Assembly: GCA_949825065.1 (NCBI GenBank)
Contig: OX463863.1
Coordinates: 21,166,251 to 21,230,250 of the forward strand
Reading direction: 5' to 3'
Source of the DNA: Odontocerum albicorne
Taxonomy: Eukaryota; Arthropoda; Insecta; Trichoptera; Odontoceridae
DNA: 64,000 nucleotides
This document shows positions 1 through 9,984 of the stretch, piece by piece (the stretch's first letter is position 1; the number at the start of each line of letters is the position of its first letter). Position numbers and translations under genes: made by a program. The notes under the pieces are model-generated. The model ran no database searches. It saw nothing but the letters and a program-made list of their open reading frames with translations, and was not told the DNA's origin.

Positions 1-494
1 CTGTAGTAGATCATGAATATTTTGTCACTTGTTAACATACATTCTGATCCAGATATTGTCATTTTTCTTATGTGATCTACTTGACAACCATTATGTGTTG
101 CAATATTTTTAAGGCATAAATTTATATTAAGAACGAAATTAAATTTGTGCATTGCGTTTCATATTCTACATTTTTTAGTGTAGTGATAACTTTGAATTAG
201 AGTTCGAGACAAGAAAAAATTATTGAATTCAATCAAAATGAGGTATACAACATAACAGAACATCAACATTCCGTGATTAATCAACTTTTTTTTACTTATT
301 ATGATTGAAATAGTTTTCAAAATAAAAATGTCGAAAACATTCTGGCCGAAAAGTACACACCACCTTATCCATGCCTGGTATGGAATAGGTGGTGTGTACC
401 TGTAGGTTAAACAGCACTCATATAACACAAGTTAATTGATTGTCATATCTCACATATTTATTTTATTTTAACAATATGAGTTTATTAAGTTTAC

Positions 495-678
495 TTGGGT
501 CTGTGGGATTATCAACAACATGTCTGGTATCTGCGCTGATATCTTGCGCATATTCCTGTTTGATATCTGCCTCATGTACACTGATATCATACTGGGGGAA
601 CACTGCTGCAGTATCTCCATATTTTGCCTTTTCTTCTTTCACCATTACATCTGCACTTTTGTGTAGCTGAGGATCCAT
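495..678 (-). CDS. Zinc-finger gene C, coding exon 1
   Basis: First coding exon of a C2H2 zinc-finger gene whose later exons would lie before the window start. The start codon is directly preceded by an in-frame TAG, and a splice acceptor (TTTCCAG) lies just upstream, so the 5' leader is probably spliced. The exon is 184 nt (61 codons plus 1 nt) and ends CCCAA before a GTAAAC donor, giving phase 1. The peptide begins MDPQLHKSADVMVKEE and contains two sumoylation-type motifs (VKEE, IKQE). No fold is recognised in this leader domain. Its mirror copy C' is complete at 53,342-57,498. Confidence 0.7.
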
Positions 679-1256
679 CTATAACCTGGAAACATTCACA
701 ATAGTTTTACAATGAGTTCATAACATGTTTACCCTTTCACGTAGAAAAGGATAAAACTATATTCAATGCCTGATATAAGTTAATAAAACCTTTTGTGACA
801 TGATAATCTTCTTTGTTATTTAACAGGACACAACTTGCTTGTGCTCCCCTGATGACGAGGTGAAAACCTTGAAACCGGTAGGGTTATACTGTTACATAAA
901 GTGGATTAAACAGTGTTTGATAAAACAAATTACAATGACTTTAAACCTCCACAACGTTAATGCCTTAACTATAAACAATATATAAAATATAAAGCTTAAT
1001 GTGTTACTGTCAGATATCAGAAGAGTTTTAAACATGTTTTTGTAGTTTATCTGACCTTGGTAATTTTACTGCGGTTTTCTTACCAAATATGTTTATCTGA
1101 ACATATGCAAATGCAGAGTAGTACCTTATCTTATGGTCACAAGCACTAGGATTTTTTAAAATAACATAAAAATGTAATTTTTCGTTCAAAGGAAGTATAC
1201 TTGATTTTATTGCAAAAGAACTTGATTTTATTGTAAAAGAGCTAATATAGGTCATG
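679..1256. other. Gene C upstream region with Penelope tail
   Basis: Non-coding on inspection. It contains a Penelope-like 3' tail (about 790-940) and sequence shared with the upstream regions of genes A and C'. The short ORF at 1,028-1,255 is not conserved in frame among paralogues. Confidence 0.5.
849..894 (+). ncRNA. Hammerhead-like motif in Penelope tail
   Basis: Reads CTGATGA, then a stem GAGGT-GAAA-ACCTT, then GAAACCGGT with CGGT able to pair with a downstream ACYG, ending in GTTA. This order (CUGAUGA, stem II, GAAA, stem III, UA) matches a type I hammerhead ribozyme core. One unpaired C sits between the core and stem II, and stem I is not obvious, so activity is uncertain. Confidence 0.45.
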
Positions 1257-1390
1257 AAAAAAAGTGTAAAACCTCTATTGTACTGATGTAACGCTATCCC
1301 AGCAGATCAACTGTCAAAATGGACTGAGGTAAAAGTATGCCTTTTTGAAACACAAAATGTCACTTTATCAAGCAGCGCACACTGATATAC
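1257..1390 (-). promoter_or_regulatory. Conserved upstream block of gene C
   Basis: On the minus strand this carries the block shared by every gene unit: a GACATTTTGTGTTTT run, an AAGGCATAYTTTTACCTCAG run, TTGACAGTTGATCTGCTGGG, then a GCGTTACATCAGTACAATAG run. Copies lie upstream of all six zinc-finger genes. A promoter or 5'-leader role is inferred from position only. Confidence 0.4.
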
Positions 1391-1439
1391 TAACGAAAAT
1401 ATTGACAAAATAAATCTGATATTTTCAATACCTAATGGA

Positions 1440-1830
1440 CGGATCAATTCGACAGGAATAACACTATTCTTCCTGAATAATGGCCATGCATTCCTATATC
1501 TGATGGAGTATACGCGGTGACTTCATCTTGGCCGTGAACGTAAGGTATGGAGTTTTCGCCAGATACGCGGTGAATATGACCGTAAATTCCTCTATATGAA
1601 GGAATATACGCCAGTGTCAAGTGATGCTTTATTGACAGTTCTTCTTGAATAATGACCGTGAATTCCTATGTATGAAGGATATACGCCATTTTTCAATGAT
1701 TTTATTGACGATTATACACCATAGAAAAAAACATACACCCAAATTCTTGCTTTTTCTCTCTTTGAATAATGGCCGTGAGAATACCTGAAGGAGTATACGC
1801 CAGTGTCAAATGATAGCCAATTGCCTTAAT
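1440..1830 (-). repeat. Hairpin-module array upstream of gene C
   Basis: Several 55-70-bp modules, each with GAATAATGGCCGTGAA, then a short inverted repeat (TTCCT or CTCCT, 6-8 bases, AGGAA or AGGAG), then TATACGCCAGTG. The modules are degenerate and tandem. The array lies 0.8 kb upstream of exon 1 of gene C in its transcriptional direction. Confidence 0.75.
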
Positions 1831-2199
1831 AGATGGAAAGCTATTAAATTGCTTACATAAATTATTAGTTTTATTCAAATCAGAGAGTCCAAGACCAAAT
1901 GTGTTTTAGTAAAAATTATTATGAAGTTACACTGAAAACAAACATTAAAATAGGTGTTTTTTGTTTACATTATGATTGAGAGATATTGAAAATATTGAAA
2001 ACTATCATTCATAAGTATTTATCGCAACTTCACATTTCAATTAGACAAAAAAAAAATGAAATTACTTTTGGCGAAGACGTTTTTTTTAAATATGCGTGAT
2101 GTTAAAAAATATGACGAATGTACATAATTATTCATGTTCATGTCATTATAAGATGTCTTTCCAAAATTTTTATATTTTTAAGGTTAATAATAAAAGTTT
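1831..2199 (-). other. Unit sequence before finger remnant D
   Basis: Shared with 26,250-26,590 and 49,890-51,300 in opposite orientation. It contains AATTTATG near 1,850, which is the empty target site of the hAT inserted in the right arm. No gene seen. Confidence 0.5.
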
Positions 2200-2745
2200 G
2201 AAACACTATATCACTATGAATAGTCAAATAGTGTTTCAAACTTTTATTGTTTGAAAGTGCTTTCTCCCACTATCCACAGCTGTAGGGTTTCTATTCAATA
2301 AGAATATTTTCATGAAAATCTTTTTGCGTAATAATCGCAGCTAGAGCTTTCTCTCCACTATGAATCCGATTATGAGAGTGTTAATAGTTTTTTTTTACGG
2401 AGATCTTGTCATTTTGTCCACAGCTGTAGAATTTCTCTTCTATGTATCCTCTCATGACGTTTTAAATAACTTTTTCATTCAGATTTTTTTAACGCAATAT
2501 CCCACAGCTGCAAGGTTTTTTCTAGTATGAATACTTGGATGGCATATTAAATAAATAAATAACGTTTTCACACAATTCATACATTTGTAGGGCTTCGCTG
2601 CATATTTTTTTAAACATATTTGTGTGAATAACTTTTTACAATTTCCAAAGCCGCAGGGAATTTATTTACTGTCATTTCTATATAACTTATTAAATTTGAA
2701 CTGTTTGAGAACATGTTCGTGGTTTAGTAGCTTTGTCTGAGATTT
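2200..2745 (-). pseudogene. Decayed zinc-finger exon (remnant D)
   Basis: The minus strand shows repeated relics of the 84-bp finger module, such as ATTCATAGTGGAGAGAA and CCCTACAGCTGTGGA, with frameshifts, stops and indels between them. It begins near a motif matching the start of other last exons (ACATGTTCTCAAACAGTTC, as in the FEHCGNMFSNSS part of gene C'). No open frame spans more than about one finger. Copies lie at 25,700-26,230 and 48,131-49,890. Confidence 0.65.
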
Positions 2746-3394
2746 AGAATAATTTGGTGTCTTTGACCTTGACAGGTAAAGACAGTGTTTTCAAGGACTG
2801 TTCCTCGGTGACTTACGGGCAAATAGCCATGGTTCAATGTTACAACATTGTGTTTGGAGGAGAGATCAGGTCTTCACTTTGTGTCTTGCATATTTGTTTT
2901 CTTACAGCTCTTTAATCATTATAATGGCACTAACACGAATCATTTTATTGATTTATCATGTTTATTTACACCACACTCCATATTGAAAAAAAATTGCGCT
3001 ACCCGGAAGTTCTTTCAAATTTGGATGTGAAATTAAACCAAACATTTGTGAATGATGATTTTCAATATTTTTAGTATCTCAGCGATCCGCCATGTCATAA
3101 ATCACAATTTAAACAACAAACTCCTATTTTCATATCTGTTTTCAGTGCAACTTTATAATTAAATTTTTTCTTACACATGTTAATTAAATCTTATACACTC
3201 TGACCTGAATCAAATTGGTTATTTATGTAAACCATGCTAGTGTTTCATCTAGTTAAGCTATCTGTGCTAGAGATCGACAATTTGTGTCTATGGTTTTTCT
3301 TCTATGCAGTGTAACTGTCAATAAAGCATGGCATAATTTAACACCGCGCCTTGACTTAGCACTGTCGTATATTCATTCATTTATATGAGTTCCC
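2746..3394 (+). other. Intergenic repeat-unit sequence
   Basis: Contains a block with GACTTACGGGCRAATAGCC that recurs near 10,530, 17,190, 25,460, 32,930, 39,750 and 48,060. The short ORF at 2,848-3,030 is not well conserved. No gene is supported. Confidence 0.4.
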
Positions 3395-3560
3395 TGCCAT
3401 TACTCAAGAAGAAGACAGAAAAAAAGACGACCCTCACTCCAGAAGTATCTGACATATACTCCATACATAGAAGGTCACGGCCATTATTTAAGAAGATGAA
3501 AACACCGCGTATACTCCATCAGATATAGGAGTGCATGGCCATTATTCAGGAAGAAGTGTT
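3395..3560 (+). repeat. Hairpin-module array upstream of gene B
   Basis: Plus-strand modules reading TATACTCC, CATAGAAGG, TCACGGCCATTATT, AAGAAGATG, ACACCGCG, then TACTCCATCAGATATAGGAG, TGCATGGCCATTATTC. Located 2.9 kb upstream of exon 1 of gene B. Confidence 0.7.
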
Positions 3561-3639
3561 TTATTCTTGTCGAACTGACCTGTCAGGTATTGATTATATT
3601 TGATTTTTTATTTCTATACTTTCGTTTTTTGCTTCTAGT

Positions 3640-3770
3640 TAATTGCGTTATTGATTTCGATGTTTATTCCGACCGTTTCACAGTGATGTTTATGTGTGTT
3701 GTTTGACATAGTGATATTTTGTGTTTTATAAAGGCATATTTTAACCTCAGCTCATTAAGACAGAGGAACA
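3640..3770 (+). promoter_or_regulatory. Conserved upstream block of gene B, part 1
   Basis: Same block as upstream of the other zinc-finger genes (a GACCGYTTCACAGTG run, GACATAGTGATATTTTGTG, AAGGCATATTTTAACC). It is split from its second half (about 4,510-4,590) by a LINE insertion, as in the mirrored copy. Confidence 0.4.
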
Positions 3771-3779
3771 GCTTGATAG

Positions 3780-4512
3780 ATGTTACAGAGGACCAGCTGA
3801 ACAAATAACAGTGTCTTCAAAATGTGTGTCTAAGATTCATTTTCAGCCTACGAAAGTACGATCATATAACTTCATACCAGAAGGCATTGAACTGGTTGAA
3901 TGTTAGAACTGGACGCCAAATTCACATACCGTCTATATTGTATAATATCCTTAACTGTCCCGCCGCTCCCTCTTATCTCCGAAAAATGTCGGCATCTTTC
4001 CGATCATGGATTAGCGCTACGCTCAAACAGAGATTGTTTATTGACATTTCCAGTTCACCGCTCCTCTTTCTTTACGTCGTCCTTTACTGTCCATGCAGTG
4101 AGACTCTGGAATCAGTTACAAACCAATATAAGACTCGCTTCGTCCTTGGCACGCTTTAAGAAGCGACTGAAAAACCTCTTAATTTCTAGTCAGTAAAATA
4201 ACGTGTTTCATTCCTGATTTTTCTTTTCCTTTCCTCTCCACCATCCCTTCCTTTCCATTTGATTGATGATATCTCACTTTATATTAAAAAGAATATTCGG
4301 GTGACTGTGCGTCTTTGTGGGGTTCGTGAGCATGTGCTCACGTATATGTTTATGGATTTCGTGGGGATGGATAGTCATTTGAATTATTTATGCGACCACG
4401 TAACTTGCTTAATTTACTTTTGTCTGGTTGGTTTGAAGAGATTGCCGCCTGGCAATAAGCCCGCCAGATTGTATTTGCAATAAAAGTGTTATATAAATAA
4501 ATAAAATAAGGC
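3780..4512 (+). mobile_element. 5'-truncated CR1/Jockey-like LINE tail
   Basis: Encodes the C-terminal end of a non-LTR reverse transcriptase ORF: LRKYDHITSYQKALNWLNV, then APSYL, then AVRLWNQLQ and ARFKKRLKNLL, typical of the tail of CR1/Jockey-type ORF2. It is split over two overlapping frames here (3,824 and 3,900 onward), showing a frameshift. The 3' end is an ATAAATAAATAAA tract. The insertion interrupts the conserved upstream block of gene B. It is present in both arms (mirror at 46,396-47,115), so it is older than the palindrome. Confidence 0.75.
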
Positions 4513-4849
4513 AGTTGATCTGCTCGGGTAGCAATCACCGTTACATCAGTACAATAGAGGTTTTTCACTTTTTTCCATAAACTATATTAGCTCTTTGACA
4601 CAAAAATCAAGTGCTTTGGTTCAAATTTGACTAACTTCACTTTTGATGAAAAAACATATATAAATGCTATTTTAAAGAAATTTTCCTTATCAATATACTG
4701 TTTCATATTTGAAATTAATTATCTGAGTTGAGATCAAAACTATTCAACTCCAGCAATACTTCAAAATCAAAAAGTTTTAAGTCCAAAAGGACAGTGTTGT
4801 TTGTTGTTTTAGCAATATTTTAAGATTCCAGAAGCTAGGGAAGGACTTT

Positions 4850-5070
4850 AACAACCCCAGATTACAAACATACATACCATAATGCCATTTCCCTGTCAGT
4901 ATAGTCAGAATGCCAGGTCTTCCTATCTCGGCACACATCCTTAGCCTCTTCTACATCCATACACCTTCTTCTGTAACTTCTATGATTTCTACATGTCCTT
5001 TCATAATATCATTTACTTGACCCAACAATACTTATCTTGACCTTCCTCTCACATTTGAACCATACTATAT
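4850..5070 (-). mobile_element. RTE-like LINE remnant
   Basis: The minus strand carries a decayed reverse-transcriptase C-terminus with relics of the QVNDILKGHVE, EEAKDVC and RRPGT-type segments. Near-identical sequence lies at 12,840-13,085, 45,835-46,085 and 63,060-63,970. It is not open in any frame. Confidence 0.55.
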
Positions 5071-5167
5071 ATGTGTTTTGTTACGATTTTATTAGAAAAA
5101 TATTTATTTGAATAATTTACCTCTACCAAAAACACGAAATCTAGAATAAAACCAATATTCTGAGTCC

Positions 5168-5930
5168 GTGACTGGTAGTTGTGTCCCCCTGTTGCCATTT
5201 GGGCATAAAAATATAGCTACAAATAATGGCTTCTCTGAAAGTCTCACTGATTCACTTATGATAAACAAAACAAAAAAGAAACTCATTAAATATCATATAT
5301 TTAATGACACCTATAAATGGAGCAAAGTCCTATTTATAAATAAACATCCACGAAATAACAAAAAAAGTCATATAAAGTCAGCTTTTAACATCAATTTTAA
5401 TCTCTTATTTAATGGGAAAGGCAAAAATGGAATATTTAACGACAGTGGCGTGTATACACTTTTATGTGCTGACTGTGATAATTTATATATAGGAAAGACA
5501 GGAAAATCTTTTGAAGAGAGACTCCCTGACCACAAATCCGCCTTAACGAATCTCTTATTTATTCTGAATACCAAGTTCTTGTATATATTCTTGATGCTTG
5601 CATATCAGTAGTAACGGAAATGAGTTGGACAGATTAGAGGACCTAGAAATATCCAAGTCAGTGCATTGGGGTGAACATCTGTTTAGTACGCACATTCCCA
5701 AGATCTCACTGCTGCTTACTGAAGTTGTCTCCTGCCTCCCTCCCCTCACAATCCCCAATCTGAATTTTTACTGTTAGAAGCGTGTATGTCGGTACCAGTT
5801 CCAATGTAATCCAGTTCTATTGGTGGTCTCGTAATGATGACAGAAAATTCTCGAAACCGGTAGTGTTATACCGTTATATAAAGTAGAATAAACAGTGTAT
5901 AACTTAACAAATAACAATATTTTATTTTAT
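5168..5930 (+). mobile_element. Penelope-like element, GIY-YIG end
   Basis: The ORF 5,168-5,611 encodes the C-terminal endonuclease of a Penelope-like retroelement. The GIY-YIG signature is GVYTLLCADCDNLYIGKTG followed by FEERL. The CADC pair fits the zinc-binding site in the Penelope GIY-YIG family. The frame breaks after about residue 130, and sequence continuing the domain (RLEDLEISKSV) lies in another frame at 5,630-5,700. The 3' tail holds a hammerhead-like motif (5,834-5,874) and ends in TTTTATTTTATTTTATT. The reverse transcriptase is missing. It is in the region upstream of gene B and is mirrored at 44,985-45,738. Confidence 0.78.
5834..5874 (+). ncRNA. Hammerhead-like motif, second Penelope type
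   Basis: Reads ATGATGA, C, AGAA-AA-TTCT, C, GAAACCGGT, loop, ACCGTTA. The core and GAAACCGGT are kept, while stem II has a different sequence from the copies at 849 and 20,599 yet still pairs. The first core base is A rather than C, so this copy may be inactive. Confidence 0.4.
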
Positions 5931-6156
5931 TTTATTAGGAAGACATACAGTGTTTATGTCGGTATTATTACTGATATCTATGGGTTTCGAAACACCATTT
6001 AACAGTTTTCGCATATGGTTTCAATATGTACACTTAATTATGTTAGGAGATTGGTAAGAAGGTAGTAGGTACGCTTTAAGTAATGCTGAAAATTGTTAAC
6101 CAGGAGACAGTCAGGGATGAGACAGTCAGAGATCCACACCAAACCAGTTCCCGCAT

Positions 6157-6369
6157 ATGCGCAATCTAATCGAGTTCGTAGAAGAGCTAAATAAATCGAA
6201 TTCCGGGAAGTCTTCCAGGTTGTTCACGAAGTTAGATGCTCTTACAAAGAATGAATTTTGTCTGCATTTGGTCGCACTAAAGGGGATGTTCAGCCATTTA
6301 GTATGTCTTGCGGAGATTCTGGGGACGTTAAGGTTTATGTTTGAGAGTAATTCTGGGGCATCAATGTGA
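6157..6369 (+). CDS. Unidentified conserved 70-residue ORF
   Basis: Opens MRNLIEFVEELNKSNSGKS and runs 70 residues with leucine-rich amphipathic character. It ends just before the acceptor of gene B exon 1. The mirrored copy at 44,537-44,749 differs at only two residues and keeps the frame, but both are recent duplicates, so this is weak evidence of selection. It could be an upstream exon of gene B, part of an old transposon, or chance. I do not recognise the family. Confidence 0.25.
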   Translation: MRNLIEFVEELNKSNSGKSSRLFTKLDALTKNEFCLHLVALKGMFSHLVCLAEILGTLRFMFESNSGASM

Positions 6370-6428
6370 TATTGTGCTATTTTCGTTATTATTAATGTTT
6401 AAATATTCTGAATTTTTTCAGGTTATAG

Positions 6429-6619
6429 ATGGATCCTCAGCTAAACAAAAGAAGCGCAGATGTAATGGTGAAAGAAGAGACGGCAGAAGACGGAGATACT
6501 GCAGCAGTGTTCCCTGAATATGATATCAGTAAACATGAGTTAGATATCAAGCAGGAATGTGCACAAGATATCGGTGCAGATTCCAGACATGTTGTTGATA
6601 ATCCCACAGACCCTTGCAA
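6429..6619 (+). pseudogene. Zinc-finger gene B, exon 1, phase-shifted
   Basis: Homologous to exon 1 of genes A and C (MDPQLNKRSADVMVKEE, then IKQECAQDIGADSRHVVDN), with an acceptor TTTTTTCAG just upstream and an in-frame TAG directly before the ATG. At its end a 4-bp insertion (TTGC) lies between GACCC and AAGTAAAC. If the same GTAAAC donor is used, the exon has 191 nt and ends in phase 2, whereas exon 2 needs phase 1. The join would then read a stop (TAA) within exon 2's first codons. The same lesion is in B', so it predates the palindrome. Confidence 0.7.
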
Positions 6620-7138
6620 GTAAACTTTATAAACTCATATTGTTAAAATAAAATAAATATGTGAGATATGACAATTAATTAACTTATGTTGTATGAGTGG
6701 TGTTTAACCTACAGGTACACACCACCTATTCCATACCAGGCATGGATAAGGTGGTGTGTAACTGTAAGCCAGAATATTTTTGACATTTTTATTATTGATT
6801 TGAAAAAATCACTGAAATTTGACATTCTGTTATGTTTTATGTCTCTTTTTTTATCATATTCAATTATTTTTTACTGTCTAAATTAAATTCAGAGTTATCT
6901 TAGAAATATTTAACATATAACTCAATGTATAAATTTTCTTTATATAAAATCTTGCCAAAAAATAATGTGACAGATAATTTATAAAATATGAGAAATCCAC
7001 TTTTAAAAACTACTGACACACCAACAGGCAACACACAATGGATGTTCAATGGAACACTTTAGAAAAATAACAGTACACGTGTATCAATTGTTGTTTTATG
7101 ACTTCAGTAAATTTGATCTTGTACGTTTTTTTCTGTAG

Positions 7139-7396
7139 ATATTAAGGTCCAGTCATCTTATGATACATTCAATAAAGAAATGTCCTCAGTAATGAGTTCA
7201 CTAAAGCAATCCCATGATTTAGAATTCGAAATATGTCCAAATTTTTTTATAAAAGAAGAAAATGTTGTAAAAAAGGATACTGCGCCAATATTACCTGATT
7301 CTGCTATCAACATAAAGGAAGCGGATATAAAAAAGGAATGTGCTCGGGACAGTAACACAGAAACTATTGATGTTTGCAACACGCATGCAATAACGA
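7139..7396 (+). pseudogene. Zinc-finger gene B, exon 2
   Basis: Bounded by acceptor TTTCTGTAG and donor GTGAGT. It is 258 nt, so it is symmetric in phase 1. In frame it encodes IKVQSSYDTFNKEMSSVMSS, then FFIKEENVVKKDTAPILPD, IKEADIKKECARDSNTETID. The repeated IKEE and IKKE motifs are sumoylation-type sites. The exon itself is open, but the gene is broken by the exon-1 phase shift and the collapsed finger exon. Confidence 0.7.
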
Positions 7397-7596
7397 GTGA
7401 GTATAATTATTTGAATTATATTTTTAATAAGTTTTCGCTTATTGATTAAAGTAATAAAATCATTCTTTATTTGGATTGAAATAGGATTCAAGTTAAGCCT
7501 TAGCGCAAATAATAAAGTTAAAATGTTTTTAAAGTTAAAATGTTAACCCTGTCAATTTTTTCTTAGTCAACAATTCAATACAAGTTAATTATTGTA

Positions 7597-8478
7597 TACG
7601 AGGCATATCCAGAAAGTAAGTGTACTGAATTTTCGTAGGTTACAACTTTTTTTATTTAAACAAAAAAATTACGTGGTTACCGTAGTACATATGTAAGCTA
7701 TTTTTCGACATAGTCGCCATTCCTCACAATGCAGGTGGTGAAGCGGGGTATCAACTTTTTGATGCCTTCCTCGAAGTAGTTTCCCGCCAACCCCTCCGTC
7801 CACTTCTCCACCTCCTCCTTTACCTCCTCGTCGGTTGAAAACCTTTCTCCACCCATGTGCAGCTTCAGGGAGGTAAAGAGATAGTAATCTGAAGGTGCTA
7901 GGTCAGAGGAATGCGCGGGATGGTTCAGGATATCCCATTTAAACGAGGCGAGCAGTTCCTTCGTGGCGTTGGCCGTGTGTGGTCTGGCATTGTCGTGCAG
8001 CAGGCAGACTCCCTTTGTCAGCAAACATCGCAGAAAGTTCATCCACAGTCAATCTGCTATCGTCACGGAGCGCATTTTCGATTTTTTCCACAATTTCGTC
8101 AGTCACAATTGAAGGTCTTCCGCACCTCTGATCATCATGCACAGACGTACGACCGTTTTTAAACTCGCGACACCACTTGTACACATTCGTACGATTCATA
8201 GCTTTATTACCATATGCAGTTTTCGCCTCATTATAAACCTCAACCGAAGGTTTTCCCTTCCAAACGAGATAACGGATGACGCCGCGTATTTCGCACTTGG
8301 CGGGAGATTCGATTGACATTTTTCACGAAACGTGTTGTCGCGTCGACACTTCTCAACGTACTGACCTCGAACCGGAGGGGAAGGTTCAGGCTACACGGAA
8401 GTGTAGCCAACATGTCGAAAATAAAATCCACCCAGTCGTGAGAGCCTCAGTACACTTACTTTCTGGATACGCCTCGTA
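7597..8478 (-). mobile_element. Non-autonomous mariner in gene B intron
   Basis: Terminal inverted repeats TACGAGGCRTATCCAGAAAG continuing through TAAGTGTACTGA, flanked by TA at 7,595-7,596 and 8,479-8,480. The minus strand encodes a mariner transposase in two pieces. The N-terminal helix-turn-helix part (7,939-8,319) contains VYKWCREFKNGRTSVHDD and GRPS. The C-terminal catalytic part (7,698-8,042) contains HDNARPHTA and SSDLAPSDYYLF, with 34 residues between the last two aspartates. An internal deletion removes the first catalytic aspartate and shifts the frame, so it is inactive. It lies in intron 2 of gene B and is mirrored at 42,442-43,319. Confidence 0.93.
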
Positions 8479-8598
8479 TATAAAAAAAAGAAATTTGAGA
8501 AATACTTGATTAAATTGTGATTTATCTTTTCAACCCGTATATCATTCCGAGACTTTTTCGTGATTTATCAACTGTGATTTATCTTTCGCAAAAATAGT

Positions 8599-8863
8599 CG
8601 AGATCCACACTGCGAGGCCATCTTCATCAGGCGGTAGAAGAGTCCATGACTGCCCAATAAGGCTAACTGCTCGACATTTTCCGACCCCTATTCCACAAAC
8701 GGAAGCCCAAGGGCCCAATACGAGAAGGAAATGCCATGTGTGTAGCCATACAACACTAAGACCGAAAGTGCGCACTAACACTAAATTCATGTGTAAAGAG
8801 TGTGACGTTCCTTTGTGTGTGCATCCGTGTTTTGGGGAATTTCACACGATAAAACATTATTAA
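8599..8863 (+). mobile_element. piggyBac transposase C-terminal remnant
   Basis: An open stretch without its own ATG encodes the end of a piggyBac transposase: HDCPIRLTARHFP, then the cysteine-rich domain with KCHVC, FMCKECDVPLC, PCFGEFHT, then stop. The spacing of CxxC, CxxC and C...H fits the family's zinc-binding tail. The catalytic core is absent. It lies in intron 2 of gene B between the mariner and the LTR. The mirrored copy is at 42,057-42,321. Confidence 0.8.
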
Positions 8864-9159
8864 GTTTTTTTTATTGTAGTTAATAAGTTAGTGAATAAGA
8901 AAAACATTTTTGACAAAGAAATTGTTGTTTGTGAGATTGTGCTAAGTGTGGTTTAATAAAAATAAAATAACATGCGGTATCCATTGGTTGTTAACATCTG
9001 GAATCAGGTAATTTTTAATTAGATTTTTTTATATCAAATTGGCTATATTTATTGAGTATATGCGTGGCAGATGTTTAAAATGTTGATATTAATTCTAAAA
9101 TTTAGTTTTTAAAATAAAAATTCATATAAAAAAACTCACTCTGCAGGATACAACTTTTT

Positions 9160-9634
9160 TTTAGCGGGATGCTTAATTTGATACGTCGTGATGATTTTGA
9201 TTTGTTTTGTATTTAAAATAAAATACGTCGATTCAGGAATGCGAAAAAGTGAGAGTGAATAATCAATAAATAGTAAACAGCGATGAATGGTCAAGTGAAT
9301 AATAATAAGTGCTCTTTATTTGTCGATAAGTAGGTATATATACAATTTCAGAACGGGGCGCGTGAATGCGTCCGCAGTATATCTTGATCTCACTCCTGTG
9401 CGTGCCGAGGTGGTTGCAGACGTTGCCAATGATATAGTGGGTAGAATATTTATTGCCGAAACGGCGAGACAACGCGATGCGTTCTCTTTCTACCGTGGAA
9501 TGCGATGTAAATATTATTTGCGTGTAAACAATATTGACGTTCTGGTATGTGATCTTTTTACATATTCAAAGGTTGATTCATCAGTCGTTGACTGTGCATG
9601 TTGACAATATTTAGGGATGTCGGTATTCCCTACA
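9160..9634 (-). mobile_element. Solo LTR (gypsy-like) in gene B
   Basis: On the minus strand it runs from TGTAGGGAATAC to CCCGCTAAA and is flanked by TTTT on both sides. It contains an AATAAA and a TATATATA stretch. The related longer elements at 61,581 and 63,188 continue into TTGATGACCCTGAACG, which could be a primer-binding site. The open frame at 9,320-9,604 is a chance ORF of the LTR. Mirrored at 41,286-41,760. Confidence 0.7.
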
Positions 9635-9682
9635 TTTTCATTAATATCTCACTACTCGAGAGGTTAATTTTCACCTGTTTAG

Positions 9683-9969
9683 GTTCAGATGATATGAGCC
9701 ACAAATTATGTAAAAAAGAAAGCAGTGAAAACAGTATTCATGACTTTGAACATTGCGGAAACATATTCTCAAACAGTACAAATTTAAAACGCAATTAAAG
9801 AATTCATAATGGAGAAAATCCTAGTGGAGAGAAACTCTACAGCTGTGGGCAATGTGACGAAAATTTTAGAAAAAAGCTCTATACATTCTCATGAAAGGAT
9901 TCAAAGTAGAGAGAAACTTGACAGCTGTAGACAGTGTGGGAAGCAGTCTCAAACAATAGAAATTGAATA
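9683..9969 (+). pseudogene. Zinc-finger gene B, decayed finger exon
   Basis: Starts after acceptor TTTAG with SDDMSHKLCKKESSENS, homologous to the start of the C' last exon. FEHCGNIFSNSTNLKR is a degenerate finger, and only about one further finger (SCGQCDENF) follows. An in-frame TAA at 9,796-9,798 and an indel near 9,876 are present only in this arm. The mirrored exon (40,948-41,237) is open for 124 residues. Confidence 0.7.
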
Positions 9970-9984
9970 GACCATTTAAGAAAC

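Noticed and set aside
6157..6369. Treating the 70-residue ORF as a firm gene
   Set aside because: Only the recent mirror copy supports it; kept as a low-confidence entry.
7911..8509. Plus-strand ORFs opposite the mariner transposase
   Set aside because: Shadow frames of the minus-strand transposase.
8542..8790. 82-codon minus-strand ORF with a hydrophobic start
   Set aside because: Antisense shadow of the piggyBac cysteine-rich tail read on the plus strand.
9320..9604. 94-codon ORF seen in three places (also 41,316-41,600 and 61,612-61,892)
   Set aside because: It lies wholly within the LTR-like repeat, and the frame is not kept in the fourth, more diverged copy.
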